From Anaeramoeba flamelloides (taxonomy: Eukaryota > Metamonada > Anaeramoebidae): 64,000 bases of DNA. Of the stretch, positions 22,856 through 35,358 are shown piece after piece. The position numbers were made by a program, and so were the translations under genes. The notes beneath the pieces are model-generated. The model saw only the letters and a list, made by a program, of their open reading frames with translations, ran no database searches and had not been told where the DNA came from. The number at the start of each line of letters is the position of its first letter. Position 1 is the first letter of the stretch. Location: assembly GCA_027625915.1 (NCBI GenBank), contig JANTQA010000075.1, forward strand, positions 1,674,001 to 1,738,000, read 5' to 3'.

Positions 22856-25800
22856 ACAGTATTTCTTGCAATAAAATCAAAAAAAAAGTGCTATTTATTT
22901 GATGGACATACCCTGGTGCAAACTTTTCCGATGAAATATTTTTGTCCTTGAAGTGTTAGTTTTGGTGCTTGTAAATTTTGTAAAAATCGAGTTTTTTATT
23001 TTTTAAAAAGATTATTGAGAGGTTTGAATTAAAATAAGATTTGGGGTTTATTCTATTACTTATTTTAAACAATTTATCAGTTAACGAACCTTTTTAATTT
23101 ATTGGTGATTGATTCTCAAGTAAATAAGGATTTTTTGGTTTGTACCAAATTTTATGATTTTTAAAAAAGGAAAAAGAAAATATTTCACTTTTTTTTACAT
23201 CTTAGAAAAGTTGTTTTTGGATTCTCAATGAAAAACTGTTTGATTTTTTTTGTTCTTTCCACGTTTGGTTACTTGTTTTAAAACACTCATCAATATTCTT
23301 TAATACTTTTGAATTTTTGATAGATACCAGCAAGGTAATTGCTTCAATTAACAACGGGATTTTTTCGCACTAATATTTTCCGATTCTAAAGAAGAAACAC
23401 AAAAAAAAAAAAAAAGTGAAATATTCTGAATTCTAATTTCGAAAAATATTCTTATTTAAAAAACATAGCAATAGTTTTGCAAAAAATACAGACAACTTGA
23501 AAGATGAACTTGATGTCTTTTTCCAACTTTTTTTGATTTTTTACAAGAAACTAATTCAATATGACCTTAATTTGGATCAAAGTTCACCAACTCTTATTTT
23601 CTTTGATAATCTGTTTTGGTCAAACCTATTTCATATTCTATCAAACAAATATATTTGTAGATGTAAAAATTCTGTATTTGGAAAACTGTTGTAAAAAATG
23701 AGAAATTGAAAAAACAAAGTTAAACTTTTTAAATTGAAACAAAGTTAAAACTCTAGAAAACTTTTCTCTTTGAATAAAGTCATGAGAGTTCTTTAATTGT
23801 GGTTTATAGACTGGGACCTGAAGGAAAGTACTTTTTTAGAAACCAGTCCTCTCTTTATTTCAACATAAAACTGTGAAGAAGTTGTTATTCTGATAAAATC
23901 AACTAAAAAAACAGTAAATATATATTCAAAGGATACAATCAAAAAAAGGATCTAATCTGATTTCTTTTTCTAGTATCCAGATTTAATGACTCTTTTTTAT
24001 TATACTCCTTTTGTTTTTTCTTGTTTTTTGAAAAGAGAAAAAATATTCTCCTAATTTTTTCTAAAACAAAAAAGATCTATTTAAAAATTATTTAATGCTT
24101 CCTAGAGTTTTGGATCAACTGAAAAACTATTTAGGCCTCGAAGTTAAATAAATATTCTCTTTTTCTTCCTGTTCTTCAGACGAAAAATACCATTCAAACA
24201 GTGTTATGGTAAGATTTCTTTTCTAAAAACCAACTTTTTATGATCCAAAAAACTTTCGATTTTTTCAAACAAAAATCAATATTTTACACAAAATAATTTT
24301 TCATAAATGTAGATTTGCTTGAAAAGAAGACAATAAGAAATTTAGGAAACAATTTACTGAAATTTTATTGTAATCTTTCTATTCTGTTTTGAATAATTGA
24401 TAAAATATTTTCTCAAACACTTTTAATATTACAATATCAGATAATTTCAACTGATTGTCCATTAACAATTCTATAAAGTCCAGTAAATTTTCATATTCTA
24501 TAATATAGCCCAATACCTTCAAAAAATGATCACAAAATATAATCTAACTTGACATTTTTTTTTTTCGCTTTCAAAAAAAAAAAAAGTTTTTCCTTCAGAA
24601 TTTACAAATAAGTTAAGGAAAATTCACAATGTGGAATAATTTTGTACCTTTCAAATAATAGGATAATCGGTTTTTTGATCTCATTAAATATTTATTTATT
24701 GCAAAAAATTTGTTTTCCAATCTTTTATAAATATTGTCAAAAGTTGAAAATTATTTGCAAGGTCACGAACTCAAATTTCAAAATCAGACACAACCTATTT
24801 AGGCAAATACCTTACAAGGTTGTGAGTTCGATAACAGGAATTATTTCTAAATTTTAATCAAAATAGGAATGAATTTATTTTTCAAAAAGAATTACTTTCA
24901 ATCTAGACCAGTTATGAATTTGTATTCTCTCTTTAAATATTTCTTAAGGGGGTAGGCTCATTTTGCCGATTTGGATTGACACAATTACTTTGAAACTGCA
25001 TTATTAATATAATTTCTTCCACGTAATAAATTGTAGTTTAGTATATAGGTGAGTAGGTGGAATATATTTATAGTAAATTATTTTTACATTAACTAAAAAA
25101 CGGAAAAAGTAAAAATTGAGAAAAAATAAAAAAATTATTTTTTTTCTGATCTTTTTGATAAATTTTGATCTAATTCCTTCTTCTTGACTTGGTTTAATCT
25201 TTCGTGAAAAACATTTGATTAAAAAATTTTTGAGAAACAAATTAATATTGTATTTCTTAAGAATTTTCCAAAAACAAATCCAAATTAAATTTTGGAATTG
25301 TTATTCACCTAATTCTAGTTTTGGTTGAGAAAATAAGACGCTATTTTAAAAAAGTTTCAGTGACAATGGTTTTTTGGATACTGTTTATTGAAGAATAAAA
25401 AGATCAAAATTTTCATTCAACTGATCAGACAAAAAATACTTCTCGGACACTAATTTAATTAAATTCTCCAAGTCTGAATTTCTTAAAAGGGGAATTAATA
25501 ATTCCTACTGATTTTTTTGAACGGGATTAAAAATTTGAGAAGTTGTAACTATTTAAAAAATCTTTTTTTGAAAGTTGAATGAAAATTTTATTCCATTTAT
25601 TTTTCAACAAATAGTAGGTTCATTCGTTTTTAAAAATCCTGTCACTTCCACTTTTAAGAAATAATTTTTGATCGAAAATTAATTTATAAAGCAATTCCAA
25701 ATTAAAACAAAAAAAATGAATTCAGTTCAAATGATTTGTGTAAAAAATATTCCTAAAATTGTGTTTAATTTTATTTTTTTTAAATTTGTCTTCTACACTG

Positions 25801-25879
25801 CAACTAACTGGAATGTTTAATATTACTTTCGAAAAAAATCCACAAATTCATTCAACCTTAAGAATATTTACTAAAAAAA

Positions 25880-26240
25880 AATGTGAATTTTTATTATTAT
25901 TATACAAGAACTGGTGTAAATTACACTCTAGTTCATCTTTTATTTATATTTCACTTTTCGAAATATAAGTATAAAATCGTAGATTTCACCATTAAACATT
26001 AATTGGAATTATTCTAAATAATCTTTATTTTAAATTAATTAATAAAGATTTATTCCTTTTCATTTATTTTGAAATATAAATCTATTTTTTCAAACGAAAT
26101 TCATACCCTTAAAAAATTATCAATATTTTCTATAATCCCCTTATTCCCATGCTTAAAACATAGATAACAAATTTGATTTGAATAATTATTAATAACATAA
26201 TACTATCTTTTTAAGTAGTTAGAAAATGTTTTAAATTTTT
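25880..26240 (+). repeat. Interspersed repeat family Y, long copy
   Basis: Begins 'ggtgtaaattacactctag', followed by a self-complementary block and 'aaaatcgtagatttcac', then ~230 bp shared with 31045-31380 ('atcaatattttct..aatt/tttcc', 'aacaaatttgatttgaat'). A reverse copy lies at 61975-62210. No terminal repeats or coding frame were identified. Confidence 0.6.
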
Positions 26241-26278
26241 AAAATCTTGGAGATTGTCTCTAAAATATTATTGTACTA

Positions 26279-26473
26279 CAGTCAGTTTCACTTTTAAGGA
26301 ACAAACTTCAACATAAATTCAAGGCACAAAAATAATATCAAATTAAGGCACAAAATTTGGAATTTTTTTTTTACAATTTATTTTTCTAGAATTTGAATTT
26401 TGTGCTTTAATTTGAGATTTTTTTTGTGCACAAATTTTGTTATAAGTTTGTGCCTTAAAAGTGAAACTGGCTG
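26279..26473. mobile_element. Hairpin MITE, CAGTCAGTT family, copy D
   Basis: 195 bp, TA on both sides (26277-26278, 26474-26475). The right end reads CTGGCTG rather than CTGACTG, a variant shared with copies E and F, which suggests a subfamily. Confidence 0.85.
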
Positions 26474-27179
26474 TATATACAATGGTTTTTGATTTTTTTG
26501 TTGTTTTAGGATATTTTTATTGAGTTTTGTCAAGTGTGTCACCAAGTACCTAAATTGTCTAAAATCTGAAAAAAAAATATTGGATTTCTCAACTTTTCTT
26601 TTTATTTCCTTAATTACAAAAAAAAAAAAAATAGTTGTTTTCCAAAATTTAAAAGAATAGAGTAAAATAAAAGATTTTATTCAATTCCTTTGAATTTTGG
26701 AAAACCTAACGATACTTCCAACTTTTGGAATTCCTGTTCTTATTGTGTCTGTTCTGTTAGGTTTATTTTTTTTTTTTTTTTTTTTTAGTTCAATTCAATC
26801 TTTTGACTTCATGATAAGTTTTATTGTTAGTTTTTTAATTAAAATTTATTAATCTTTCATAAAATGACACGGGATCAATTCTATTTTTTTTTTTTTTTTT
26901 GGAATTAATTAACTTTTCTTTTAATTACAAAGGTTATATTTTCAACAATATTAAATTTTATTTTGTAAATAAGTATTGCTGCATTTATGTTTATTTTTCG
27001 TATTCTAGCAATTGATAAATTGCCCAATTATTTTAGTAATTTAAATTTTTTCTTTCCTAATTATAAAATTCTAAGCCATATGTTAATTGGCTGAATATAA
27101 AAGATTTTAAGATGTTAATTTTCAAACTAAACCCAATTTACTCAAAAATTTCCCAAAAATAAAAAATTCGCTTTTTTAA

Positions 27180-27660
27180 TTAAACAACCAAACTAAGATT
27201 GTATCGAAATGTGAGAAATAATAAACTTCGGATTAGAGTCGATAATCATAAAAGAAAAGCCTGAACAAACACTAAATTTCAAAAAAAAAAAAAAAATGGT
27301 AAAAAAATTTTTGACACCTCCCATTGGAACGTATCGTGCAAAAATTTCAATTTCTTTAAGAAATTAAAATTGTTGAAAATATAATTTCACAGGTGTAAGT
27401 GTATGAATTTCAAAATAATGTACAAAGCCTCAATTTTCACAAGTTTAATTTTGAGTTTCAACATCTTTTTTTCGTTTTACTTTTTAAAAAACAATAAAAA
27501 AGAAAAAAAAGAAAAAAAAGGCAAAAAGTAAACAAAAAAAAATTTCACAAAAAGAGAAAAAATGATTTTGATCTAAAAATTGAAATTCTAGTTTGAGAAG
27601 AATAATGAATTAAACCGATAGAATGTGTTCTATTTCTTCAATTAAACTGGGCGCATTTGA
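27180..27660 (+). repeat. Interspersed repeat family X, long copy
   Basis: Shares ordered blocks with 55890-56340 over ~450 bp: 'gaaatgtgagaaat', 'gtcgataatcataa', A-rich run, 'ggaa.gt..cgtgcaaa', 'gagaaaaaatgat', 'ttgagaagaataatgaatta', 'atagaatgtgttctatttctt'. The last block is itself a near-palindrome. Partial copies are at 7840-8150 and about 30000-30190. Confidence 0.6.
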
Positions 27661-27689
27661 CTGAAAGGGGTTTTATTATTCAGAGAATA

Positions 27690-27884
27690 CAGTCAGTTTC
27701 ATTTTTAAGACACAAACTTTCAACAAAATTTAAGGCACAAAAAAAATCTCAAATTAAGGCACAAAATTTGGAATTTTTTTTTACAAATTATTTAACTAGA
27801 ATTTGAATTTTGTACTTTAATTTGGGGTTTTTATTGTATCTTAAATTTCGTTGAAAGTTTGTGCCTTAAAAGTGAAACTGGCTG
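27690..27884. mobile_element. Hairpin MITE, CAGTCAGTT family, copy E
   Basis: 195 bp with TA flanks (27688-27689, 27885-27886). Three AAGGCACAAA-like blocks on the left arm; the right arm is slightly eroded ('tgtatcttaaattt'). It lies directly after a family X repeat. Confidence 0.85.
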
Positions 27885-28684
27885 TAGTTATTGAATATTT
27901 TTTTACAATATAATGATAGTTTCTTTATCCTTTTTTTTAATTTTTAATAAATGTCAAATTTTATTTCAAAAAATAGAAAAAATGTTTAATCTTTTTATAT
28001 TTTTTGTGTTTTTTTATTGTTTGGGGGTTTTAATGGGGCATTGTATATGTGTTTTATACCATGTATTTTTCCTTAAATTTAATTTGGTTTGATTTTTTTT
28101 TAATATATAATTAAAAATAAATCATCTAAATCCATTTGGCAAAGATTTATCAATGTTATGATTTTAAATAAAAGAAAATATTGAATTAAAGTAAATATAA
28201 TTGGTCTTGAAATATCCACTTAGAAGATTTCGCACCAATCTTATTAATGATATTTTATTAAAAAAAATATATGTTTTATTTAAAATGGATTTTTTATTTT
28301 TTCAAACTATTTTAAAATGGATTAAATAAAAATATTTTACATGATTGTTCATTCTAATAAAGGTTTTATCATTTCCTTTTCGATTATTTTTTTTATTGTA
28401 TTATACATATTTTAGAAATTTAATACTGCAACACCATTATGGTATTTTTTTTTTTTTTTTTCAAAATCTCGATTACAATTTAAAATTAAAATCCCAACAA
28501 GATTCAATTTACCTTATATAAAATTTTTTTCTAAATAATTTTGGTAACGTTTTTTAATTTGAAATTTACCTATGTTTTAAAATTAATCCCTCATTTTTTA
28601 TTTTAGAATTAATAAAAAAAAAATTAATAAATATATAAAAAAATTTGTATTGATATTATTTTTCATATTTTTATCAAATTATTA

Positions 28685-28880
28685 CAGATAGTTGCCCTTT
28701 TAATACATAACATTTCAGTGAAATTTAATATAAAAAAAATTCTCAAATTAAGGTAGATTTTTTGAATTTTTTTTTAAAAACAAATTATTTTACAAGAATC
28801 CGAATTTTGTACCTTAATTTGAGATTTTTTTTGTACCTTTAATTTCATTGTTTGTTTGTTTCTTGTGGTGGAACTGGCTG
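28685..28880. mobile_element. Hairpin MITE, CAGTCAGTT family, copy F, diverged
   Basis: 196 bp with TA flanks (28683-28684, 28881-28882). The left terminus is altered (cagatagttgccc) and the arms mismatch more than in other copies, so it is an old member. Confidence 0.75.
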
Positions 28881-31044
28881 TAATTAAATATCAAAAAATG
28901 TATTTTTTTTTTTTTACAGATAAGAAATAATTTGGATTGATGATGATCAATTGATCAGAAAGAAAATTTTTTGATATGAAAGATGAATTTCAAATAGGAT
29001 TTTTTTAGATTTTTTTCCCAAATAGTTTTATTAAATGATGTATTTTAGAGAATTTTTTTAAAAAAATATTATATTCAAATGGCAATTAAATAACTATATT
29101 AATAAAAACTTTTGAAAATATCTCTAAACTTAATAAATTCGTTTATTATTTTTCTAAACTGATAATTTTCAGGGAAAAAATCCCTATGGTGAAAAATCGA
29201 AGGCAATATAGTAGTTTTAAAACATTTTTTAAAAGACATTTTATATTAATCACCAAACAGTTGTAAATTGGTGAATCAGATATTTTAGAAGATAACTAAA
29301 ATAGCTTTTATTGTGTATTTTTTAAAAATATGTGGTAATTAAATACACAGGGTTGGTGTGACGTTAAAAAACAACACAGTTGGTAAATGTTTTTTATTTA
29401 TTTTTCGATTGCTTAAGAAATTAAATTTAGTATCTATTCGCCTTAGTAAAAAAATAAATAAAAAAAGAAGAACTGTATAATTACAAGTAAGATAATTTTA
29501 TTTCTTTTTTTTTACTCTAAGATACACATCTGTTAGTTCTTCAAATTATATAAAAATAAGCAATTAAATATTATTAAATAATCAAGTATTGTAATATTTT
29601 TTGATTTTATCACACGGAACTAAACCCTTAAAAATGACAATTAAATGAAAAAAAAAGGAAATATTCTTTTTTATGACAATTTAAACTCTATTTTACAAAT
29701 TGTGACTTTCATGAAATAATTAATTTAAAAAATGCGATATCCTTTAATATTCATGAACAGCTAATAATTAAACCTGAGATGTAATTCCCTTTTAATTCAT
29801 CCAAAATATATAAAAGCATGATATTATAAAAATTTTAAAAAAAATTAAAAATTAATAACTAAAAAAAAAGTGAATCACATTTTTTTGAAAAGAGAATGAC
29901 CAATTTTTGATTACTAAACTTTCAGTGAAAAAAAGTCACCAAGAAGATTTTTTACTAATAATTAAATACATTTTAAAAGAAATTACATCATCTTAATTTT
30001 CTTTGTGTTTATTTGACTTTTCAAAGATTTTTTTATTCCACTTTATCTTGTGTAAAAAAAAAAGTATCAAAACAAAAAAAAATTCAAAAGAAAAACAAAA
30101 ATTTACAAAATTAGAAAAATTGATTCTGATCCAAAATTTGAAAATATTTTTTTGAGAATAATACGAAATAGAATATCAGAATCGCTTTGATTGGCATTAT
30201 AAAGCGAGTTCTGGTTTTTGAAAAATAGCTTCTTTGATATTTCTATAAATAATTTCTTAATTTTTCAAGTTATTATTTTTTTTTTTTTGAAAAAACTCTG
30301 TTTTTTCAATGGCCTTGATATTTTCTAGTGGCGCCCAGGGGTTTATAATATAGTTGATGTAATATTTGTCGTTCTTTTGTATTGTGGTGGAGTTATTTGG
30401 GGTAGAAACACTCGATCTAAAATCTAAAATACTTTTTGCAAGAAGAAAAAAAATAAAAAATATAAAATAAAAACATTTCCCAATTGTTTACTAAATGGTA
30501 TTGATTGTAATCTAGAATATCTGTTATATAAGCGGTTTTACTTTAAAAGATCGGACTTTAAATTTGAATTGAGGTCTAAAAAATACTATATAAAAATTTA
30601 AAAATCCTTTTCGAGTAAAATAATTCGTGTGAAAACAAATTCAAAACTAAGTACTTAAATTTTAGAATTTTTTACTTTAAATTTCCTTGGGGGGGCACGA
30701 GTCACAAAGGCAAAACTGGAGGGTATATTTGATTTTATTCTATATTGGAAATTACTGGAAAAATATCAATGTATCTGAAAAAAAAACAATATTTTAACAT
30801 ATAAAAAACTTGAAAAATAAAGAATCTTACTTATACATAAAAATTTTAATAAAATATCTCACATTTTTTTTTTTTAAATTTTTTTTTAATACAAAGGTAC
30901 CAACGTTTTTAAAATGATTATATTCGGGAAATTTCTTTTATAACGTATTAGATTTAGAATTTAATAATTTGGATGTTGATGAATTTTGAAATTAATGAAT
31001 TCAATAAACAAACTAAAAAAAAATAAAACATTTTGTTTTGTATA

Positions 31045-31380
31045 CTTGAAAAGGTATAAATTACACTCTAAGTGCCTTTATACTTAAATTTCTTTTAAGA
31101 AAATAAGCCACAAAATCATCAATTTCACGATTATTAATTCATGAAAATAATTTCAAACTGTCTTGTTTTAAAATTATTTCATTAAAGTTTCATTCTTTTC
31201 AATTTAAAATTATGTATTAATCTATTATTATCAAAAGAACGAAAGCCTAACTCATAAAAAATGATCAATATTTTCTTTTATTTCCTTTTGTTCATATTTT
31301 AAACTTGTCCTGCAAAATAAATTTGAATTGTTATCTATTACACAGTAATAGCTACTTAAGCAGCTTGTAGATGTTCTGAA
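31045..31380 (+). repeat. Interspersed repeat family Y, copy 2
   Basis: Reads 'ggtataaattacactctaag', 'tttatacttaaatttc', 'aaaatcatcaatttcacg', then the same ~230 bp downstream text as 25880-26240. It ends near a long poly-A run (31380-31402). Confidence 0.6.
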
Positions 31381-31807
31381 AAAAAAAAAAAAAAAAAAAA
31401 AAATTAAAATTGATTTTGTGATAAACAATTTATTAAATTTATGTGAAATTATACATTTAAAATTTTTTTATCTTTTTTTGCTTTTTTTTTTTTTTTTTGA
31501 AAATAAAACAAAGAAAAAACAAAAAAGATCCTTTTTAAAAAGGATTTTTTTGGTGTTTTAAGATTTTTCTTATAATCAATACTGCCGTTGGTGTACTTCT
31601 CGTTTCTGTTCTCTGAATTAAATCTCAATGAACAAAAAAAAAAAAAAATTTTTTTTTTAATTCATTTCAAAGAATTCTAAATCTACAAAAAAATGAAAAC
31701 GAGACTGAATAATTCTACGAATAATCTACAAATTTTTGGAATTCACAATCCAAAATTCTTTGCAAATTTAAACAAAAAGGTACAATTATTCAAAATGGTT
31801 ACACAAT

Positions 31808-32563
31808 CTAAAAGGCTTTTGTTGGTATGTCCTTTTCGACTGCTTTCCAATCAATATAATTACCACGGCTATATTTGTTTTGTTGAAATAGTTTGATATA
31901 TTTTTTGGAGTTGAAATATTCTTTGACGGTTTCTGACATGCCAAAGAGCATTTCCTCTGGCTCCCAAAGGACGAGATTGTGGTCTTTGTCTCTGAGCCCC
32001 CCCAAGAATATTGCCCATGAGACTCTCGCTAGGCCGTGCTCTTCAATCTCCTGTGCAAGGTCTTCTTGTAAGGACTCAAACCAGCCCTGGAAGCATGGGT
32101 TCACAAAGGTAGATCCCTTGGAAAAAATGGCATTATGGAAATGCATTGGCAGCCCAGAGATACCGTCGCTCATCGAGAATTCTAAAATGATGAAATACAT
32201 TTTCCTCAAGAGCCCCAGCCCGGGAAACTTTTGTCCTGGGTATTGTGGCTTATTTTTTGTGAAATGGCTTTTCGTATTCTGGATCGAAAGCCATTTGATA
32301 TCCAAGATTTTGATCTTGTTCATTAGCTCATCTCGGAAGAGCTGATCGCCAACTTCCAAGTTCCTAATTGTCTTGTGCTTGATTTCAGGGAAAAACTTTG
32401 GCTGTGGTGAGACGATTAGCCTCACTAATGCATTTTCTGGCTTGGACTCGATCATTTCGGAGATTACCAATTCGTGCGAATACCTTTCGCTCGTCTCGAT
32501 TTGAAGTCTTGGGTGTATGTTTTTTTTTTTGAGTTGTTTAATGACTTTGTGTTTTTCAAACAT
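31808..32563 (-). CDS. Conserved-looking protein of unknown function, 251 residues
   Basis: Intronless. I do not recognise a named domain. Residues 100-165 carry the most distinctive stretch: YPGQKFPGLGLLR, then FSMSDGISGLPMHFHNAIFS, then NPCFQGWFESL. An HFH motif after a Gly-Pro-rich loop could bind metal, but this is speculation. The pattern 'PG..PGLGLL...G....P.HFHNA' resembles uncharacterised bacterial proteins I recall only vaguely, so transfer from bacteria is possible and unproven. Start chosen at ATG 32563; the frame stays open upstream (YSHEEVLE) without another ATG, so the true start could differ or a 5' exon could exist. Base composition and codon use are clearly coding, with far more G+C than the flanks. 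Divergent from the small ORF at 32866-33141. Confidence 0.75.
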   Translation of the reverse strand: MFEKHKVIKQLKKKNIHPRLQIETSERYSHELVISEMIESKPENALVRLIVSPQPKFFPEIKHKTIRNLEVGDQLFRDELMNKIKILDIKWLSIQNTKSHFTKNKPQYPGQKFPGLGLLRKMYFIILEFSMSDGISGLPMHFHNAIFSKGSTFVNPCFQGWFESLQEDLAQEIEEHGLARVSWAIFLGGLRDKDHNLVLWEPEEMLFGMSETVKEYFNSKKYIKLFQQNKYSRGNYIDWKAVEKDIPTKAF

Positions 32564-32569
32564 CTCCAA

Positions 32570-32810
32570 TACTTCTTCGTGGGAGTACTTGTTCCTGTTT
32601 GTATTTGTTTTTTTGTTTGTTTGTTTGTTTTTTTATTTTTTTTTTTTAATGGATCAATTACAATGGAAGGATGAGGAATGGAAAATGGAAAATAGAAAGT
32701 AGTGAGAGGCAAGAGGCTGGAACTAAGGAGCAACCTGTGAGGAATGGTTGGTAAGAAGTCAGAAGTAAGAAGTAAGAAGAGGTAGGATAAATCAACCCCA
32801 AAAATGTTTC

Positions 32811-32842
<32 letters not shown>

Positions 32843-32865
32843 GTTTGTTTGTTTGGTAGAAGAAA
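32570..32865. promoter_or_regulatory. Divergent intergenic region with strand-biased tracts
   Basis: Separates two ORFs that point away from each other, so it should hold both promoters. On the plus strand it has a T-rich tract with TTTG repeats (32605-32650), a purine-rich tract with many GGAATGGAAAAT and AGAAGTA repeats (32665-32785), then a TTTTC repeat (32808-32840) just before the plus-strand ATG. No TATA or other named motif is asserted. Confidence 0.45.
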
Positions 32866-33141
32866 ATGTCCGATACTTACATAAACTTTGTTGTAAACTT
32901 TTCAGATTGCGTAAAGCATTCGCCGTTTATGTCCTCTTGTTCGATTGAAAGCTCGAATGACTCAAAATTTGAAAAGCTTGTAGCAAAAGGATTTAAAAAG
33001 CTGAGTTTGGAAAACAAATCGGTTAGAGTTTTTGTAATCGAAAAATGTCGAGTTTCCTCAGTGTTCGAATTTAGATTTGTTTCTGTGTTTTTATTTTTCA
33101 TACCAAAAAAGGGAAAAATTGTAATTTTATTGATGAAGTAG
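32866..33141 (+). CDS. Hypothetical small protein, 91 residues
   Basis: ATG in a good context (agaaaATGTC) 26 bp after a pyrimidine tract. The first 65 residues (MSDTYINFVVNFSDCVKHS...KFEKLVAKGFKKLSLENKSVRVFVIEKC) use balanced codons with GC-ending positions, unlike chance A/T-run frames nearby. The end is hydrophobic (FRFVSVFLFFIPKKGKIVILLMK), which may be a single membrane segment or readthrough into an intron; a spliced continuation cannot be excluded. No family recognised. Its divergent arrangement with the gene at 31808-32563 hints at shared regulation only. Confidence 0.4.
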   Translation: MSDTYINFVVNFSDCVKHSPFMSSCSIESSNDSKFEKLVAKGFKKLSLENKSVRVFVIEKCRVSSVFEFRFVSVFLFFIPKKGKIVILLMK

Positions 33142-34747
33142 GTTGGGATTGTAAAAGGTTGCAAAATTTTTTATCTTTTAAATAAAAGCAAAAATCAAAA
33201 TTTAAAAATTAAAAAATGTCTTTGAAATATGAACAAAAAATAGTTGTGACAAAGTAAGGAAGATAATGAAGACAGAGGTATCAGTATTTCATTTTTAAAG
33301 CACCTTTCCTAAATCTTTTATTCTGTAAAAATTATTTGTAAATTATTTCTTGAAATCTCTTTGAAGAGAGAGTTAGAAAAGCAAGGATTGTCAAATTTTG
33401 AATTTTCAAAAGTTTTTATGTAAGCAATTTTATAAAAAATTTAAACACAAACATGATCAAATATTTTGGAAAATGACAAACATAAAAAATAACTTATTTT
33501 GAATAATTTTATGGAAAAACCGATTTTAACATTTTATTCCATTCTAATCACAAGTTGAAATCCAATAAGCGTTCTTCACTTAAATAGAATTGAACCACTT
33601 TTCTTCATCTTTGAAAAATCTTCCAATTGTGCTTTACAATTTATTATTTGGCTTATTATCAAGTTTCTTTGTCTTCACATTTACATTCGTTAGTTTAATT
33701 CAGAAAATCGAGTCAAACGGTTTCATTACTCAAACACGAGTCAAACGAATTTTTGATAAAAAAATCAATAACTCACCAAAACCAGTTTTTTGGTAATTAA
33801 TTTCTTCCCCTTAATAAAAATCCCAACCAAACCGAAACATCCTTGGTTACCTTCTAAATCTTTCATATATGTATGATCAAGCTTTTATCTTTTTTTCAGC
33901 TTGAGACTCTTTTCAAGGTTCAAAAATACGTGTGTTTAGAGTTTAAAACTTGTGTTAACAATTAAGTTCGTTTTTTTTTTTTCTTCTTGTTTCGAAAGAC
34001 AAGATAATTCATTATTCAGTGATATACTGAATACCATATCAATTCTGAAAGTAAACTACTTGGTGTATTCTGTATAATTTGTTTTGTGAAAGCAATTTGT
34101 TCAAAATTTTTGCATAATTTTCGCAATTTTTATTAATTTTTTTAAACTTTTGAGAATTAAAATATTTCATAGCGGCTTTGCCCTCTTTTTCAGAAAAATT
34201 TCTAATTTATCCTTCATTTGTGGATTTTCTATAATTGGGAACAACTATTTAAGCTGTTCATCTCATTTTTTCTTCCTATTTACTTAAGCGTTCTTCGATG
34301 GACTTTATTCCAAAGTTTGTGAGAATACTTCAAAATTTGTTTCAATTTGAATCAGGCTTTTATAAATTGTACACTAGATCTTTGAAAAAATGTCTTTTTA
34401 TTCCAAATAACCAACTTCATATTTTGCAAAAAATTAAACAGCAGATTATTTTTTAAAAAGTATTCAAAGTATGTTACAAAGGTTTTGTTTTTTTAGCACT
34501 GAACTTGAGTTTATTTAAAAACCTTTGTTGAGTCAACCAAAAGTTTGATTACAATTAGGCGATTTTAATTGGAAAAAAAGTCGAAAAAAAGATCATAAAA
34601 TTTAAAATAAAAAACACATTCTACATATTTTACCGTTTTTTTTTGGATTTTATTCTGATTGCTTGTATTTTTAAAATAACTTATTGAGAGTTTTAATAAA
34701 CCTTTTTCTGTAATGGTATGTGATGGTATTGGAATAATAAACTGGAA

Positions 34748-34862
34748 AAATTTTTACCTCATTTTTAATTTCCTTTTGGAAATAAAGATTCAAAATTACA
34801 ACCTATTTCTGTGAAAACCTTTTTAACAGAAACAATATGGAAAAGGAAGTAAAAAGTTTTTC
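34748..34862. repeat. Palindromic repeat, TTTTCACTTCATTT family, copy 2
   Basis: Left arm 'ggaaaaatttttacctcatt', right arm 'aaggaagtaaaaagtttttccc'-like (first 20 bases shown by the arm at 34843-34864). Same arrangement as 22715-22855. Confidence 0.5.
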
Positions 34863-35149
34863 CCATTTATAATTCAAAGATTGGTAAAGTGATTATTAAA
34901 TTTTTTTCGCTTTTTTTGGGAATCTTTAAGATTATTATTGTTTTTTTATTATGATCAAATAACACTTGACAATAATTGTGACAAATTCAGTTAGTTCTTC
35001 AAAACGTGATTTTTTTTTTATTGGTTTGTTAAAGGACTTTAATCCAATTTATCCAAAGTGTGTACAATTTCTGGAAAAAGTATGATTTTTTATTGTAAAA
35101 ATATTTGCAAATAGAAAATGACAAGAAAGAGAATTTTAAAGCGCTATTA

Positions 35150-35358
35150 CAAGTATAAAAGCAAAAAATGGGTATTTTATTTTTATCATTTTTTTAAAAT
35201 TCACTTTTTTGGATTATCCACAAGTTATAGTTTTGAATCAAATATTTGGATAGGTTTGAATATTAATCATTTTTACATTTCAGGCAACCTTTTGTTCATG
35301 GGAATTTCTGAAAAAGAAGATTAAAAAAAAATGTACATTTTAGTTGGCTTTTATACTG
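35150..35358. mobile_element. Small TIR element, CAGTATAAAAGC family, copy 2
   Basis: About 209 bp. Left end CAAGTATAAAAGCAAAAAAT, right end GGCTTTTATACTG. Internal 'catttttacatttcaggcaa' is nearly identical to the copy at 2743-2954. The 68-residue open frame overlapping it is not a gene. Confidence 0.7.

Larger units (their letters stand above)
21754..31807. other. 10 kb gene-free, repeat-rich region
   Basis: No convincing gene. Clear contents: three hairpin MITEs (26279-26473, 27690-27884, 28685-28880), interspersed repeats at 25880-26240, 27180-27660 and 31045-31380, an imperfect palindrome at 22715-22855, a poly-A run at 31380-31402, and a short perfect hairpin near 31525-31550 downstream of the next gene. 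Several 60-100 residue open frames (for example 22637-22951 and 23497-23694) are T-rich, start at non-ATG codons or overlap repeats. I see nothing else that can be named. Confidence 0.6.

Noticed and set aside
22637-22951. 104-residue open frame
   Set aside because: Overlaps a palindromic repeat seen at two other places; no motif and no codon bias.
24755-24845. tRNA-like 'gagttcgata' near a matching inverted 'cacgaactc'
   Set aside because: No A box or stems at the right spacing; best read as a chance short inverted repeat.
31525-31555. Perfect hairpin followed by T run, like a bacterial terminator, downstream of the 251-residue gene
   Set aside because: The window is eukaryotic, T runs are everywhere, and such hairpins are expected by chance; not called as a terminator.
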